A DNA stretch of 64,000 bases from an uncultured Pluralibacter sp. (GTDB lineage Bacteria; Pseudomonadota; Gammaproteobacteria; Enterobacterales; Enterobacteriaceae): positions 1 through 64,000 of the forward strand of contig NZ_CAJYMB010000014.1 of NCBI RefSeq assembly GCF_913775985.1, written 5' to 3'. Position 1 is the first letter of the stretch. Each line of letters starts with the position of its first letter. Of this stretch, positions 1 through 12,192 are shown in pieces. Both the position numbers and the translations under genes were made by a program. The notes beneath the pieces were generated by a model. That model was not told the origin of the DNA. It did not search any database and saw only the letters and a program-made list of their open reading frames with translations.

Positions 1-265
<265 letters not shown>

Positions 266-278
266 TTAACTCTGCGGC

Positions 279-2426
<2,148 letters not shown>

Positions 2427-2490
2427 TTAAGTGACCCAGAGCGGGCGGCTTACCTGAAGCGCCCGCCTGGTGACTAACACACCGAAGGGA

Positions 2491-2976
<486 letters not shown>

Positions 2977-3056
2977 TTAATTCAGGATTGTCCAAAACTC
3001 TACGAGTTTAATTGACATTTAGTTAAAACAGTTTGGCCTTACTTAACGGAGAACCA

Positions 3057-3497
<441 letters not shown>

Positions 3498-3504
3498 ACG
3501 CGAA

Positions 3505-3533
3505 ATTTTAGGGCCACGATGAAAGGGTGTCAA
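3505..3533 (-). promoter_or_regulatory. Sigma70 promoter of the str operon
   Basis: On the minus strand a perfect -35 hexamer TTGACA (3528-3533) is followed by 17 bases and a -10 TAAAAT (3505-3510). This near-consensus promoter sits about 75 bases before rpsL, which fits high expression of rpsL-rpsG-fusA-tufA. Confidence 0.85.
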
Positions 3534-3555
3534 GAAATATACAACGATAGTGCAA

Positions 3556-3843
3556 TTACCAGCTCAGCTGACTGCCGTGTTTTACGGTAAGTCTGACGAA
3601 CTCAGTATAGCTAATCCTGACGATACTGTCTGAAATTTGAGCAGCAAGCCCGCGCGCCACAATATCATCTTCCAGCGCGTAGAGGGTTATGGGGGCATCC
3701 AGCAAAAGATCAAGGAAGCGGCTGCCTTTCAGTCCGGCAAGTACGCCATCGGAAAGCAGCAGCAAGTCGTCTCCTTCACGCACCAGCCTGAGCGGCGCGC
3801 TGAGATCGTAATGCCAGGGCGATTGATTCAATGTATGTAACAT
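3556..3843 (-). CDS. tusB: Sulfur-relay protein TusB
   Basis: TusB is a subunit of the TusBCD heterohexamer, which passes persulfide sulfur from TusA to TusE for 2-thiolation of the tRNA wobble uridine by MnmA. The 95-residue product starting [10 protein letters not shown] matches the family length; an in-frame ATG four codons upstream is possible but would lengthen it beyond the family. It is the last gene of the yheO-tusD-tusC-tusB run, 8 bases after tusC, and ends just upstream of the str promoter. Confidence 0.93.
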   Translation of the reverse strand: MLHTLNQSPWHYDLSAPLRLVREGDDLLLLSDGVLAGLKGSRFLDLLLDAPITLYALEDDIVARGLAAQISDSIVRISYTEFVRLTVKHGSQLSW

Positions 3844-3851
3844 AGAGGGCC

Positions 3852-4208
3852 TCAAAAACGCAGGATAACGTCGTAGTCGTCAAGCAGCGTACGTAACGCA
3901 TCTGCGGCAACGATCTCCGCGTCAATAATCCGTTCGGCCTCTTCCAGCCCGCGCTCGCGAAGCGAAGCCGCGCAAACCCAGCAGCGTTCAATATCGTAAA
4001 GCGCCATCAGCTTAAAGGCTGGAATATAGTTACGGGCCAGAATCGCCTGCGGGTTCTGATCCGCAAGCAGCTGCAGCACGCCGTCTCCGATAAAAAAGAC
4101 GCCGAGTTCTTCGCTCAATGCAGACGTTGCCAGCAGCGCGTCCAGCCCTTCCCTGCCCGCAGCACTCCCGTGCGGCGCGCTTGAAAATACCCAGGCCACA
4201 CGCTTCAT
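3852..4208 (-). CDS. tusC: Sulfur-relay protein TusC
   Basis: TusC is the second subunit of the TusBCD sulfurtransferase complex (DsrF family) acting in 2-thiouridine synthesis. The product has 118 residues from the ATG at 4208. That ATG overlaps the tusD stop codon in TGATG, implying translational coupling. The start [14 protein letters not shown] and the end YDVILRF are typical of the family. A TTG one codon upstream is a less likely start. Confidence 0.94.
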   Translation of the reverse strand: MKRVAWVFSSAPHGSAAGREGLDALLATSALSEELGVFFIGDGVLQLLADQNPQAILARNYIPAFKLMALYDIERCWVCAASLRERGLEEAERIIDAEIVAADALRTLLDDYDVILRF

Positions 4209-4594
4209 CAAAACTGCACCATTCGGTCGCAGGTGAGCGCTGCTTCCGCCAGGGCGCCCAGTCCGCTCAGTGAAAAGCCGGGCTGGAGATTAAACCCTGC
4301 CAGCCCGAGCCGCCCGGCCTCGGCCTCATCGGTCACCCCGCGGCGCAGCGCCGCCGCCACACAAATATGCAGGGCAACGTGATACTGCTGACGCAGAGAC
4401 TGCCAGGCGCGGACCAGATCGAACTCGTCGCTGGCGGGCGCCGTCAGCTGATTGGCGTTATACACACCCTCGCGGTAGAAGAAAATGCTGATAAGCTCGT
4501 GTCCCTCATCCAGCAACGCGCGGGCAAACTGCAGGGCGCTGCTGGCCTGCTGCGTGCCGTATGCCGGTCCGGTGACCAGCAGGGCATAGCGCAT
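4208..4594 (-). CDS. tusD: Sulfurtransferase TusD
   Basis: TusD carries the catalytic cysteine of the TusBCD complex and accepts persulfide from TusA. The 128-residue protein has the expected active-site cysteine at residue 78 ([12 protein letters not shown]). Its ATG overlaps the yheO stop codon (TAATG) and its own stop overlaps tusC, so yheO-tusD-tusC-tusB read as one coupled operon. Confidence 0.95.
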   Translation of the reverse strand: MRYALLVTGPAYGTQQASSALQFARALLDEGHELISIFFYREGVYNANQLTAPASDEFDLVRAWQSLRQQYHVALHICVAAALRRGVTDEAEAGRLGLAGFNLQPGFSLSGLGALAEAALTCDRMVQF

Positions 4595-5316
4595 TACTTA
4601 TCCTGCCCCTGGAAATCGCCGCTCTTGAACTGGCGAATGTAGAGATAGACCGTGTGTTTAGAGATATTCAGGCGGTCAGCCACCTGGTTGATGGCATCTT
4701 TAATGTCGAAAATACCTTTCTCATACAGGTTGAGCACGATCTGACGATTCTTGGCGTTATTCGAAACGTTGCGGTCCGCGTTGACCTCTTCGATAGTGAA
4801 CTCGAGGGTCTGAGTCACCAGATCTTCAACAGATGAAGCGAAGTTTACCTGCGAGTTCACCTCCGGCATTTCCGGCGGTGAGAAGGTGCTCATGATCTGC
4901 GAGAACGGCACGTCGAGGTTCATATTAATGCACAGCAGCCCGATAACCCGCTGCTCGCGATTGCGAATGGCGATGGTGACCGATTTCATCAGCACGCCAC
5001 TTTTGGCGCGGGTGAAATAGCACTTGGATACGCTGCTGTCCGCCCCGGTCATATCATGGAGCATGCGCAGCGCCAGATCGGTGATTGGCGAGCCTATTTT
5101 ACGCCCGGTGTGTTCGCCGTTAGCAATGCGGATTGCCGAACATTTAAGATCCTGCAGGGAGTGCAGCACGATTTCACAGTGTGAGCCGATGAGCATCGCT
5201 AACCCGTCCACAACGGCTTCGTAGGATTTGAGAATATCGAAGTCGGTCTGGTCGAAGGGACGTTGATCCAGTAAATCAAGCTCACTGGTTTCGTTGGTTA
5301 AAAGCGACCTGGACAT
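4594..5316 (-). CDS. yheO: YheO-type PAS/HTH transcriptional regulator
   Basis: The protein has a YheO-like PAS domain over roughly residues 25-140 and a C-terminal DauR-type helix-turn-helix ([25 protein letters not shown]). Homologues are DNA-binding regulators; the ligand and targets are not established for this one. The start [12 protein letters not shown] gives 240 residues, the family length; a longer reading adds only MFFF from an A-rich leader. It heads the tusDCB operon, overlapping tusD by one base. Confidence 0.92.
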   Translation of the reverse strand: MSRSLLTNETSELDLLDQRPFDQTDFDILKSYEAVVDGLAMLIGSHCEIVLHSLQDLKCSAIRIANGEHTGRKIGSPITDLALRMLHDMTGADSSVSKCYFTRAKSGVLMKSVTIAIRNREQRVIGLLCINMNLDVPFSQIMSTFSPPEMPEVNSQVNFASSVEDLVTQTLEFTIEEVNADRNVSNNAKNRQIVLNLYEKGIFDIKDAINQVADRLNISKHTVYLYIRQFKSGDFQGQDK

Positions 5317-5450
5317 GAAAAAAAACACTCCTTTTTCAGGAACCTGTCGTTAGGCTGTAGGGGCAGGCTCATATCATCATTAAAACTAAGGCATCTAAGG
5401 TAATACGCGCATCAAATGCTTACCAGCGTTAATTATATTGCACCCATTAA

Positions 5451-5482
5451 AAAAGCCGCCGCCCTTACAGGCGGCGGCTTTT
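5451..5482 (-). terminator. Rho-independent terminator of fkpA
   Basis: AAAAGCCGCCGCC (5451-5463) and GGCGGCGGCTTTT (5470-5482) form a perfect 13-base stem with a six-base loop. On the minus strand it is followed by a short U run, directly downstream of the fkpA stop. Confidence 0.9.
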
Positions 5483-5490
5483 ATCAGCAC

Positions 5491-6321
5491 TTACTTCTTC
5501 GCTGCATCCGCAGCGGCTTTGTCGCCAGCCGGCGCGTCAGCCTTAGGCTCATCTTTCGGCGCTGGCTTAATGTCCAGCAGCTCTACGTCAAAGACCAGCG
5601 TGGAGTTCGCCGGGATCCCCGGAACGCCTGTTTTACCGTAGGCCAGTTCAGGCGGGATGACGAGCGTTATTTTGCCGCCTTTCTTAATGTTCTTCAGGCC
5701 TTCGGTCCAGCCCGGGATAACGCCGTCCAGGCGGAAAGAGAGAGGCTCGCCGCGCTTGTAAGAGTTATCAAACTCTTTACCGTCGGTCAGCGTACCTTTG
5801 TAGTTAACCACGACAGTGTCGCTGTCTTTCGGCGCGTCGCCGGTGCCTTCTTTCTCAATCTTGTACATCAGGCCAGATTTGGACGTTTTAACGCCTTTCT
5901 CTTTGGCGAAAGTATCGCGGTAGGTTTTACCTTTGGCTTCGTTTTCAGCAGCGTCTTTTTCCATTTTCTGCTGGGCTGCGGTTTTAACGCGGGTTTCGAA
6001 AGCCTGCAGCGTCTGCTCGATCTCCTGATCGCTCAGCTTGCTCTTATCAGCAAACGCGTCCTGGACGCCGGTAATGAGCTCGTTTTTATCCAGCTTAACG
6101 CCCAGCTTTTCCTGCTCTTTCAGGGAATTTTCCATGTAACGGCCCAGCGAGGCGCCCAGCGCATAGGCTGCTTTCTGGTCATCGTTCTTGAATGCAGCTT
6201 TGCTGTCCGCAGCAGCCGGAGCAGATTTCGCCGCAGTAGCGTCAGCAGCGAAGGTCAGCGGTGCATTCAGGGCAACGGCCATTGTTGTCGCCAGAAGCGT
6301 TACTTTAAACAGTGATTTCAT
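5491..6321 (-). CDS. fkpA: Periplasmic FKBP-type peptidyl-prolyl isomerase/chaperone FkpA
   Basis: FkpA catalyses cis-trans isomerisation of prolyl bonds and acts as a chaperone for periplasmic and outer-membrane proteins. The 276-residue precursor has a signal peptide (MKSLFKVTLLATTMAVALNA, cleavage near residue 25), an N-terminal helical dimerisation domain (about 45-140) and a C-terminal FKBP domain (VVVNYKGTLTDGKEFDNS, then PELAYGKTGVPGIPANSTLVFDVELL). The C-terminal tail is rich in Ala, Lys and Asp. It is monocistronic, with its own strong terminator. Known control by sigma E could not be confirmed by eye. Confidence 0.96.
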   Translation of the reverse strand: MKSLFKVTLLATTMAVALNAPLTFAADATAAKSAPAAADSKAAFKNDDQKAAYALGASLGRYMENSLKEQEKLGVKLDKNELITGVQDAFADKSKLSDQEIEQTLQAFETRVKTAAQQKMEKDAAENEAKGKTYRDTFAKEKGVKTSKSGLMYKIEKEGTGDAPKDSDTVVVNYKGTLTDGKEFDNSYKRGEPLSFRLDGVIPGWTEGLKNIKKGGKITLVIPPELAYGKTGVPGIPANSTLVFDVELLDIKPAPKDEPKADAPAGDKAAADAAKK

Positions 6322-6535
6322 CCATCTCTCCAGAGCCAGGGCCTCTCGCCCCAGGGTTTACGTAAATGAGCTACGTACTATAAATCGTTGCAGAACAAAT
6401 CTACATACGAATGAACCTGAATGTTGAGTCTTTTCAGACTATTTTGTGTAAATTAATTTCCCTTTACCGCGTTCTGACTGCGTGAATTCGAAAAGTTGAG
6501 TAGAATCCGCAGCAACAATAACTAAGGGGTTAATC

Positions 6536-6754
6536 ATGAGCGATACCGCGTTAGAGACGCGTCTGGCAGAGCTTGAAAGCAGGCTGGCGTTTCAGGAGAT
6601 CACTATTGAGGACCTCAACCGCACAGTCACTGCCCACGAGATTGAGATGGCAAAGATGCGCGATAATATGCGTCTGGTAGTGGAAAAGCTAAAAGCGAGC
6701 CAGCCGTCGCAGATTGCGTCGCAGGCCGAAGAGACACCGCCACCTCACTATTGA
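6536..6754 (+). CDS. slyX: SlyX protein
   Basis: A 72-residue, strongly alpha-helical, probably coiled-coil protein ([30 protein letters not shown]). SlyX proteins have no established function. The ATG at 6536 follows TAAGGGG. It is convergent with slyD and shares a bidirectional terminator with it. The family length in E. coli is the same. Confidence 0.93.
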   Translation: MSDTALETRLAELESRLAFQEITIEDLNRTVTAHEIEMAKMRDNMRLVVEKLKASQPSQIASQAEETPPPHY

Positions 6755-6771
6755 GTGCGGGAGATAGAGAT

Positions 6772-6799
6772 AAAAAAAGCGTGCAGAGCACGCTTTTTT
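6772..6799. terminator. Bidirectional terminator between slyX and slyD
   Basis: A7-GCGTGC-AGA-GCACGC-T6 gives a six-base GC stem extended by A:T pairs, with a U run on either strand. It lies between the convergent slyX and slyD stop codons and can end both transcripts. Confidence 0.9.
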
Positions 6800-6821
6800 A
6801 TTAACCGCTAATTGCGAGCAA

Positions 6822-7406
6822 TTAGTGGCAACCGCAGCCGCCGTTGCCGCCGCATCCGCCTTTACCACTCTCTTCGTGACCGTGACCGCCGCAGCAGCCA
6901 TCGTGGCCATGCTCGTGATCGTGGTCATGATGATGGCCGTCAGCACCGTGAACGTGGCCGTGGGCCAGCTCTTCTTCGGTCGCTTCGCGGAGTGCCACAA
7001 CTTCAACGTGGAACTTCAGGTTCTGACCAGCCAGCATGTGGTTACCGTCAACCACGACGTAGTCATCACCCACTTCAGTGATCTCAACCGGCACCGGGCC
7101 CTGGTCGGTTTCAGCCAGGAAACGCATGCCAACCTGCAGCTCGTCAACGCCCATAAATACATCTTTTGGTACGCGCTGAACCAGATTTTCATCGTACTGG
7201 CCGTAAGCGTCGTTAGAGGCAACCTCAACGTCAAACTTATCGCCAGCTTCGTGACCTTCAAGCGCTTTTTCAAGGCCTGAGATCAGGGAACCGTGACCGT
7301 GCAGATAGTCGAGCGGTGCGCTTACCGGAGACTCATCAACCAACACACCGTCTTCTGTACGTACCTGGTAAGCCAGGCTGACCACCAGGTCTTTTGCTAC
7401 TTTCAT
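6822..7406 (-). CDS. slyD: FKBP-type peptidyl-prolyl isomerase and nickel metallochaperone SlyD
   Basis: SlyD is a cytoplasmic prolyl isomerase/chaperone that also binds nickel and assists HypB in hydrogenase maturation. The 194-residue protein has the split FKBP domain with the insert-in-flap domain (to about residue 145) and a long C-terminal tail packed with His and Cys (HHHDHDHEHGHDGCCGG ... CGCH) for metal binding. It is convergent with slyX. Length is close to the E. coli protein (196). Confidence 0.97.
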   Translation of the reverse strand: MKVAKDLVVSLAYQVRTEDGVLVDESPVSAPLDYLHGHGSLISGLEKALEGHEAGDKFDVEVASNDAYGQYDENLVQRVPKDVFMGVDELQVGMRFLAETDQGPVPVEITEVGDDYVVVDGNHMLAGQNLKFHVEVVALREATEEELAHGHVHGADGHHHDHDHEHGHDGCCGGHGHEESGKGGCGGNGGCGCH

Positions 7407-7500
7407 GAAATCTCCTGAACATAGGAAAAATAGTGCCGCAGATTGTAGCGGAATTCTGCACGCCTGTACCCTTTAGCTTAAAAAAAGACGGCCCGGATCG

Positions 7501-7701
7501 CTACTCGGGATGAAAAATACCGATCACCTGCTCATCCTTGCGCACGTGCTCGCGCGCTTCTTTGTCAGCCTCGCGCATCTGGTGGCCGCACTTAACACAT
7601 TCAACAATATCAACATTGTTCTCGCGCCACATCGCCAGGGAATCCTGTGCCTGGCACGCCGGGCATTTTGCGCCGGCAATAAAACGTTTACGCACTGCCA
7701 T
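7501..7701 (-). CDS. yheV: YheV family zinc-ribbon protein
   Basis: A 66-residue protein with two cysteine pairs, CPAC (residues 13-16) and CVKC (about 35-38), predicted to form a zinc ribbon. Its function is not established. It lies 11 bases downstream of kefB and probably shares its transcript. Length and sequence fit the enterobacterial YheV family. Confidence 0.92.
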   Translation of the reverse strand: MAVRKRFIAGAKCPACQAQDSLAMWRENNVDIVECVKCGHQMREADKEAREHVRKDEQVIGIFHPE

Positions 7702-7712
7702 GGTTCACCTTC

Positions 7713-9518
7713 TTATTCAAATTCATCCCAGCCGTCGAGCTGGCGCCGTTCCTGCTGCATTTCGCGCTGAAAAATCTCTTCAAGCTCGCGCCGGGCTTCC
7801 CGGACGCGGGAAATCTGCTGCGTGTCGGAGTGTACCGGCATTAGCTCCCGCAGCATGCGCATATCGAGCCGGCGAAAGTGCAGCTGCGCGCGCTGGGCCT
7901 GGTGCGGATGCATCCCCAGCGTAATTAACGCCTTGCGGCCAAGCTCCAGCGCGCTGGAAAATGTCTCGCGTGAAAACTGCTTCACGCCCGCCTGCAGCAG
8001 CTCATGGGCTTCAACGCGGCCCCGCGCGCGGGCCAGAATATGGAGATGTGGAAAGTGCTGCTGGCAGATTTCCACCACTTTCATGGTGTTTTCCGGGGCG
8101 TTACAGGTGATCACGATGGATTGCGCCTGATCAGCTCCCGCCGAGCGCAGCAGGTCAATCTGCGTGGCGTCGCCGTAATAGACTTTATAGCCATATTTAC
8201 GCATCAGGTTAACGACGCTGATATCGCGCTCAAGAACCGTGACCCGCATCGTGTTGGCCATCAGCAGGCGGCCAATCACCTGGCCAAAGCGGCCGAAACC
8301 GACGACAATAACCTGCGGCTTGTCGTCCTCCACCCAGTGCTCTTCATCCCCCTCTTCCGCGCCGTTAAGGCGGCGCGAAAGCATGCGGTCAATCGCTTTC
8401 AATAACAGCGGCGTGGTCATCATCGACAGGGTTACGGTGACCAACAGCAGCGCCATCTGGTCGTTGTGGAACAGGCGCTGAGATGAAGCGGATGAGAAGA
8501 GCACGAAGGCAAACTCGCCGCCCTGGCTCAATACGCCGGCAAACTGCATTCGCTCCGCGCTGCGCAGGCCGTAAATCCTCGCCAGCACATACAGCACCAG
8601 CATCTTAACTGCCACCAGAATAATGACGCTGGCGGCTACCCACAGCAGGTGGGTATAAAGCACGCCGAGATTGAGCGCCATGCCGACAGAAATAAAGAAC
8701 AGCCCCAGCAACAGCCCTTTAAATGGCTCGATGGCAATTTCCAGCTCGTGGCGGTACTCGCTCTCCGCCAGCAGGATACCGGCGATAAAGGTGCCCAGCG
8801 CCATCGACAGGCCCAGCGCATCCATAAACAGCGCCGATCCCAGCACCAGAAGCAGGGTTGCCGCAGTAAACACTTCCCGCACGCCAGAACCGGCAATATA
8901 GCGAAAGACCGGGCGCAGCAGGTAGCGCCCGCCGATCAGCATTCCGGCAAATGCCAGCACCTTGAGGCCGATTTTAATCCAGTCAGGATGATCGTCGCCG
9001 TTGCCGGCCAGCAGCGGCACCAGCGCCAGCGCCGGGATCACCGCCAGATCCTGAAACAGCAGGACCGAGAAGCCCAGCTGCCCTGCCTCGCTGCGGTTCA
9101 TCCCCTTTTCGCGCATCAGCTGCAGCGCCATCGCCGTTGAAGACATCGCCAGTCCGATGCCGCCGACCACTGCCGCCTGCCACGCAAAATCTGTGAGCAT
9201 CAGCAGCCCGGCCAGAATCGCCGCGCTCAGCAGCACCTGCGCTGCGCCGACGCCGAAAATAGAGCGCCGCAGCTGCCAGAGCTTGGCCGGGTTGAGCTCC
9301 AGGCCAATAATAAACATCAGAAAGACGACGCCCAGTTCGGAGAAATGCAGGATCTCCTCAACGTCGCTGATAAAACCCAGGCCCCAGGGGCCAATGGCAA
9401 TACCCGCCAGCAGATAACCCAGCACCGGCCCAATACCGAGCCGCGCGGCCAGCGGCACGGCGACCACCGCGGCGAAGAGAAACAAAACCCCCGCTAACAG
9501 TAAATCCGATCCTTCCAT
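7713..9518 (-). CDS. kefB: Glutathione-regulated potassium/proton antiporter KefB
   Basis: KefB is an inner-membrane K+ efflux system kept closed by glutathione and opened by glutathione adducts, protecting cells from electrophiles by acidifying the cytoplasm. From [11 protein letters not shown] the protein has 601 residues: about 12 membrane segments (CPA2 exchanger domain) and a C-terminal RCK/TrkA-N domain with the Rossmann motif VVGFGRFGQ, then a coiled tail rich in Glu and Arg. I chose this start because its ATG overlaps the kefG stop (TGATG) and gives the family length; the longer reading frame runs inside kefG. Confidence 0.96.
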   Translation of the reverse strand: MEGSDLLLAGVLFLFAAVVAVPLAARLGIGPVLGYLLAGIAIGPWGLGFISDVEEILHFSELGVVFLMFIIGLELNPAKLWQLRRSIFGVGAAQVLLSAAILAGLLMLTDFAWQAAVVGGIGLAMSSTAMALQLMREKGMNRSEAGQLGFSVLLFQDLAVIPALALVPLLAGNGDDHPDWIKIGLKVLAFAGMLIGGRYLLRPVFRYIAGSGVREVFTAATLLLVLGSALFMDALGLSMALGTFIAGILLAESEYRHELEIAIEPFKGLLLGLFFISVGMALNLGVLYTHLLWVAASVIILVAVKMLVLYVLARIYGLRSAERMQFAGVLSQGGEFAFVLFSSASSQRLFHNDQMALLLVTVTLSMMTTPLLLKAIDRMLSRRLNGAEEGDEEHWVEDDKPQVIVVGFGRFGQVIGRLLMANTMRVTVLERDISVVNLMRKYGYKVYYGDATQIDLLRSAGADQAQSIVITCNAPENTMKVVEICQQHFPHLHILARARGRVEAHELLQAGVKQFSRETFSSALELGRKALITLGMHPHQAQRAQLHFRRLDMRMLRELMPVHSDTQQISRVREARRELEEIFQREMQQERRQLDGWDEFE

Positions 9519-10069
9519 CAGCGGCTCCCCGTGAAAACTGGATTTGCCAGCCAGTCGCCGTAATCGCGGGCGTGGCTGGCAAGCTCGGCGGCCGGCTGTC
9601 GGCGCGCCCAATAGACTACAATCGGGCTCATCCAGTGCATCCGGCACATAGCGGCCGTCAGTTCGAACGGGCGCAGCACATCGCTCATGGGATAGCGGTT
9701 TAGCGCATCATGACGGTAGGCGCTCTCCGGCTCGCCGGTGGTGATCACGCTGCGCCAGTACTTTCCCGCCAGATGATTGCCCCCGGGCCCGCTGGCAAAG
9801 CCGCGGCTCAGCACTCTGTCCAGCCACTCTTTGAGCAGTGCCGGACAGCTGTAAGTATAGAGCGGGTGCTGAAAGACAATAACGTCATGTTGTTCCAGCA
9901 GTGCCTGCTCGTGGGGAATATCAATAAAGAAGTCGGGATAGTGGGCGTAAAGGTCGTGGACAGTGACGTTTTCCAGCTGTCGGGCCGGTTTCAGCAATAC
10001 CCGATTTGCCACAGAATCCTGAGATTCAGGATGGGCATACAGCAGCAGCACTTTTGCTGGGTCAGGCAT
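9518..10069 (-). CDS. kefG: Ancillary protein KefG of the KefB antiporter
   Basis: KefG is a flavodoxin-like NAD(P)H quinone oxidoreductase-family protein required for full KefB activity. The 183-residue product contains the family motifs [27 protein letters not shown] and SVITTGEPE. It is translationally coupled to kefB through TGATG, which supports a one-to-one complex at the membrane. Confidence 0.95.
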   Translation of the reverse strand: MPDPAKVLLLYAHPESQDSVANRVLLKPARQLENVTVHDLYAHYPDFFIDIPHEQALLEQHDVIVFQHPLYTYSCPALLKEWLDRVLSRGFASGPGGNHLAGKYWRSVITTGEPESAYRHDALNRYPMSDVLRPFELTAAMCRMHWMSPIVVYWARRQPAAELASHARDYGDWLANPVFTGSR

Positions 10070-10234
10070 TCATCCCTCCCGGTAGGGTAACTAAAATGGT
10101 GAAACAGGCTCTGGCCTGGATGCTTTGTGTATCGCGGCTATTTTGGGCTACTATGGCCGCCCTGTGTCGCGCTCGGCTGGCAACACTACATTAGCATAAT
10201 GATAATTTAACATAGTCTGAACATACGGCGCCTT

Positions 10235-12142
10235 ATGATTGTTTTCTCCTCGTTACAAATTCGTCGCGGCGTGCGCGTCCTGCTGGATAACGCAACCGCC
10301 ACCATTAACCCGGGCCAAAAAGTGGGGCTGGTGGGTAAAAACGGCTGCGGGAAATCCACCCTGCTGTCGCTGCTGAAAAACGAGATAAGCGCCGATGCCG
10401 GTAGCTTTACTTACCCCGGAAACTGGCAGCTGGCCTGGGTCAACCAGGAGACGCCCGCCCTGGCGGAACCGGCTCTCGACTATGTTATCGACGGCGACCG
10501 CGAATACCGGCAGCTGGAAGCCGAGCTCAACGCCGCCAACGAGCGCAACGACGGTAACGCCATCGCCACGGTTCACGGCAAGCTCGATGCTATTGACGCC
10601 TGGACAATCCGCGCCCGCGCGTCAAGCCTGCTGCACGGTCTGGGCTTTAGCAACGAACAGCTCGAACGCCCGGTAAGCGATTTTTCCGGCGGCTGGCGCA
10701 TGCGCCTCAACCTGGCTCAGGCGCTGATCTGCCGTTCTGACCTGCTGCTGCTCGATGAACCGACTAACCACCTCGATCTCGACGCGGTTATCTGGCTGGA
10801 GAAGTGGCTGAAGAGCTATCAGGGTACCCTGATCCTGATCTCCCACGACCGCGACTTCCTCGATCCGGTAGTGGGCAAAATTATTCATATCGAACAGCAG
10901 AGCCTGTTCGAATACACCGGCAACTACACCTCGTTCGAGCTACAGCGCGCCACCCGCCTCGCTCAGCAGCAGTCGATGTACGAAAGCCAGCAGCAGCGGG
11001 TTGCCCACCTGCAGGGTTTTATCGATCGCTTCAAAGCTAAAGCCTCCAAGGCCAAACAGGCCCAGAGCCGCGTGAAGATGCTGGAGCGCATGGAGCTGAT
11101 TGCGCCGGCCCACGTTGATAACCCGTTTCATTTCAGCTTCAGAGCCCCGGAGAGTCTGCCGAATCCGCTGCTAAAAATGGAAAAAGTGAGCGCCGGCTAC
11201 GGCGACCGCACGATCCTCGACTCCATCAAGCTCAATCTGGTGCCCGGCTCGCGCATTGGCCTGCTGGGGCGCAACGGCGCGGGTAAATCAACCCTGATTA
11301 AGCTGCTGGCCGGCGAGCTTGCTCCGCTGCACGGTGAGATTGGCCTCGCTAAGGGCATTAAGCTTGGCTACTTCGCCCAGCACCAGCTGGAATTTTTACG
11401 CGCCGACGAATCTCCGCTCCAGCATCTGGCGCGCCTCGCGCCGCAGGTGCTGGAGCAGCAGCTGCGCGACTATCTGGGCGGCTTTGGCTTTCAGGGCGAT
11501 AAAGTCACCGAAGAGACGCGTCGCTTCTCCGGCGGTGAAAAAGCGCGCCTGGTGCTGGCGCTGATCGTCTGGCAGCGTCCGAACCTGCTGTTGCTCGATG
11601 AACCGACTAACCACCTCGATCTCGATATGCGCCAGGCCCTGACCGAAGCGCTGATTGAGTTCGAAGGCGCGCTGGTGGTGGTTTCCCATGACAGGCACCT
11701 GCTGCGCTCCACCACCGACGATCTCTATCTGGTGCACGATGCCAAAGTCGAGCCTTTCGACGGCGATCTTGAGGACTACCAGCAGTGGCTGAGCGACGTG
11801 AGCCGCCAGGAGAACCAGCCTGCCGATACGTCAAAAGACAATGCCAACAGCGCCCAGTCCCGTAAGGATCAGAAGCGCCGCGAAGCCGAACTCCGCACGC
11901 AAACCCAACCGCTGCGCAAAGAGATCGCCCGTCTTGAAAAAGAGATGGAAAAGCTGAACGCCCGACTGGCGGTAGCGGAAGAGAAACTCGGAGACAGCGG
12001 CCTGTACGATCAGTCCCGCAAGGCGGAACTCACAGAGTGCCTCCAGCAGCAGGCCAGCGCTAAATCCGGGCTGGAGGAGTGCGAAATGGCCTGGCTTGAT
12101 GCCCAGGAACAGCTGGAGCAGATGCTGCAGGGCGAATCGTAA
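10235..12142 (+). CDS. yheS: ABC-F family ATPase YheS
   Basis: YheS is a soluble ABC-F protein thought to act on the ribosome. The 635-residue protein has two ABC domains: Walker A GKNGCGKST (34-42) and GRNGAGKST (about 346-354), signatures FSGGWRMR and FSGGEKARL, two Walker B regions LLLLDEPTNHLDLD, the inter-domain linker, and a charged coiled-coil C-terminus (about 540-630). No membrane segment is visible. In E. coli it leads the yheS-yheT-yheU-prkB block; here it is separated from yheT by the NAD salvage module and a hairpin at 12149-12186. Confidence 0.95.
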   Translation: MIVFSSLQIRRGVRVLLDNATATINPGQKVGLVGKNGCGKSTLLSLLKNEISADAGSFTYPGNWQLAWVNQETPALAEPALDYVIDGDREYRQLEAELNAANERNDGNAIATVHGKLDAIDAWTIRARASSLLHGLGFSNEQLERPVSDFSGGWRMRLNLAQALICRSDLLLLDEPTNHLDLDAVIWLEKWLKSYQGTLILISHDRDFLDPVVGKIIHIEQQSLFEYTGNYTSFELQRATRLAQQQSMYESQQQRVAHLQGFIDRFKAKASKAKQAQSRVKMLERMELIAPAHVDNPFHFSFRAPESLPNPLLKMEKVSAGYGDRTILDSIKLNLVPGSRIGLLGRNGAGKSTLIKLLAGELAPLHGEIGLAKGIKLGYFAQHQLEFLRADESPLQHLARLAPQVLEQQLRDYLGGFGFQGDKVTEETRRFSGGEKARLVLALIVWQRPNLLLLDEPTNHLDLDMRQALTEALIEFEGALVVVSHDRHLLRSTTDDLYLVHDAKVEPFDGDLEDYQQWLSDVSRQENQPADTSKDNANSAQSRKDQKRREAELRTQTQPLRKEIARLEKEMEKLNARLAVAEEKLGDSGLYDQSRKAELTECLQQQASAKSGLEECEMAWLDAQEQLEQMLQGES

Positions 12143-12148
12143 ACTCCG

Positions 12149-12186
12149 GCCCCGCGCTGCTGAGAGATATGAAAGCGGCGCGGGGC
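12149..12186. terminator. Hairpin between convergent yheS and nadV
   Basis: GCCCCGCGCTGC (12149-12160) pairs with GCGGCGCGGGGC (12175-12186), a 12-base stem with one mismatch and a 14-base loop. There is no long U run, so intrinsic termination is uncertain, but its place between two convergent stop codons fits a shared transcript end. Confidence 0.55.
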
Positions 12187-12192
12187 GAAACA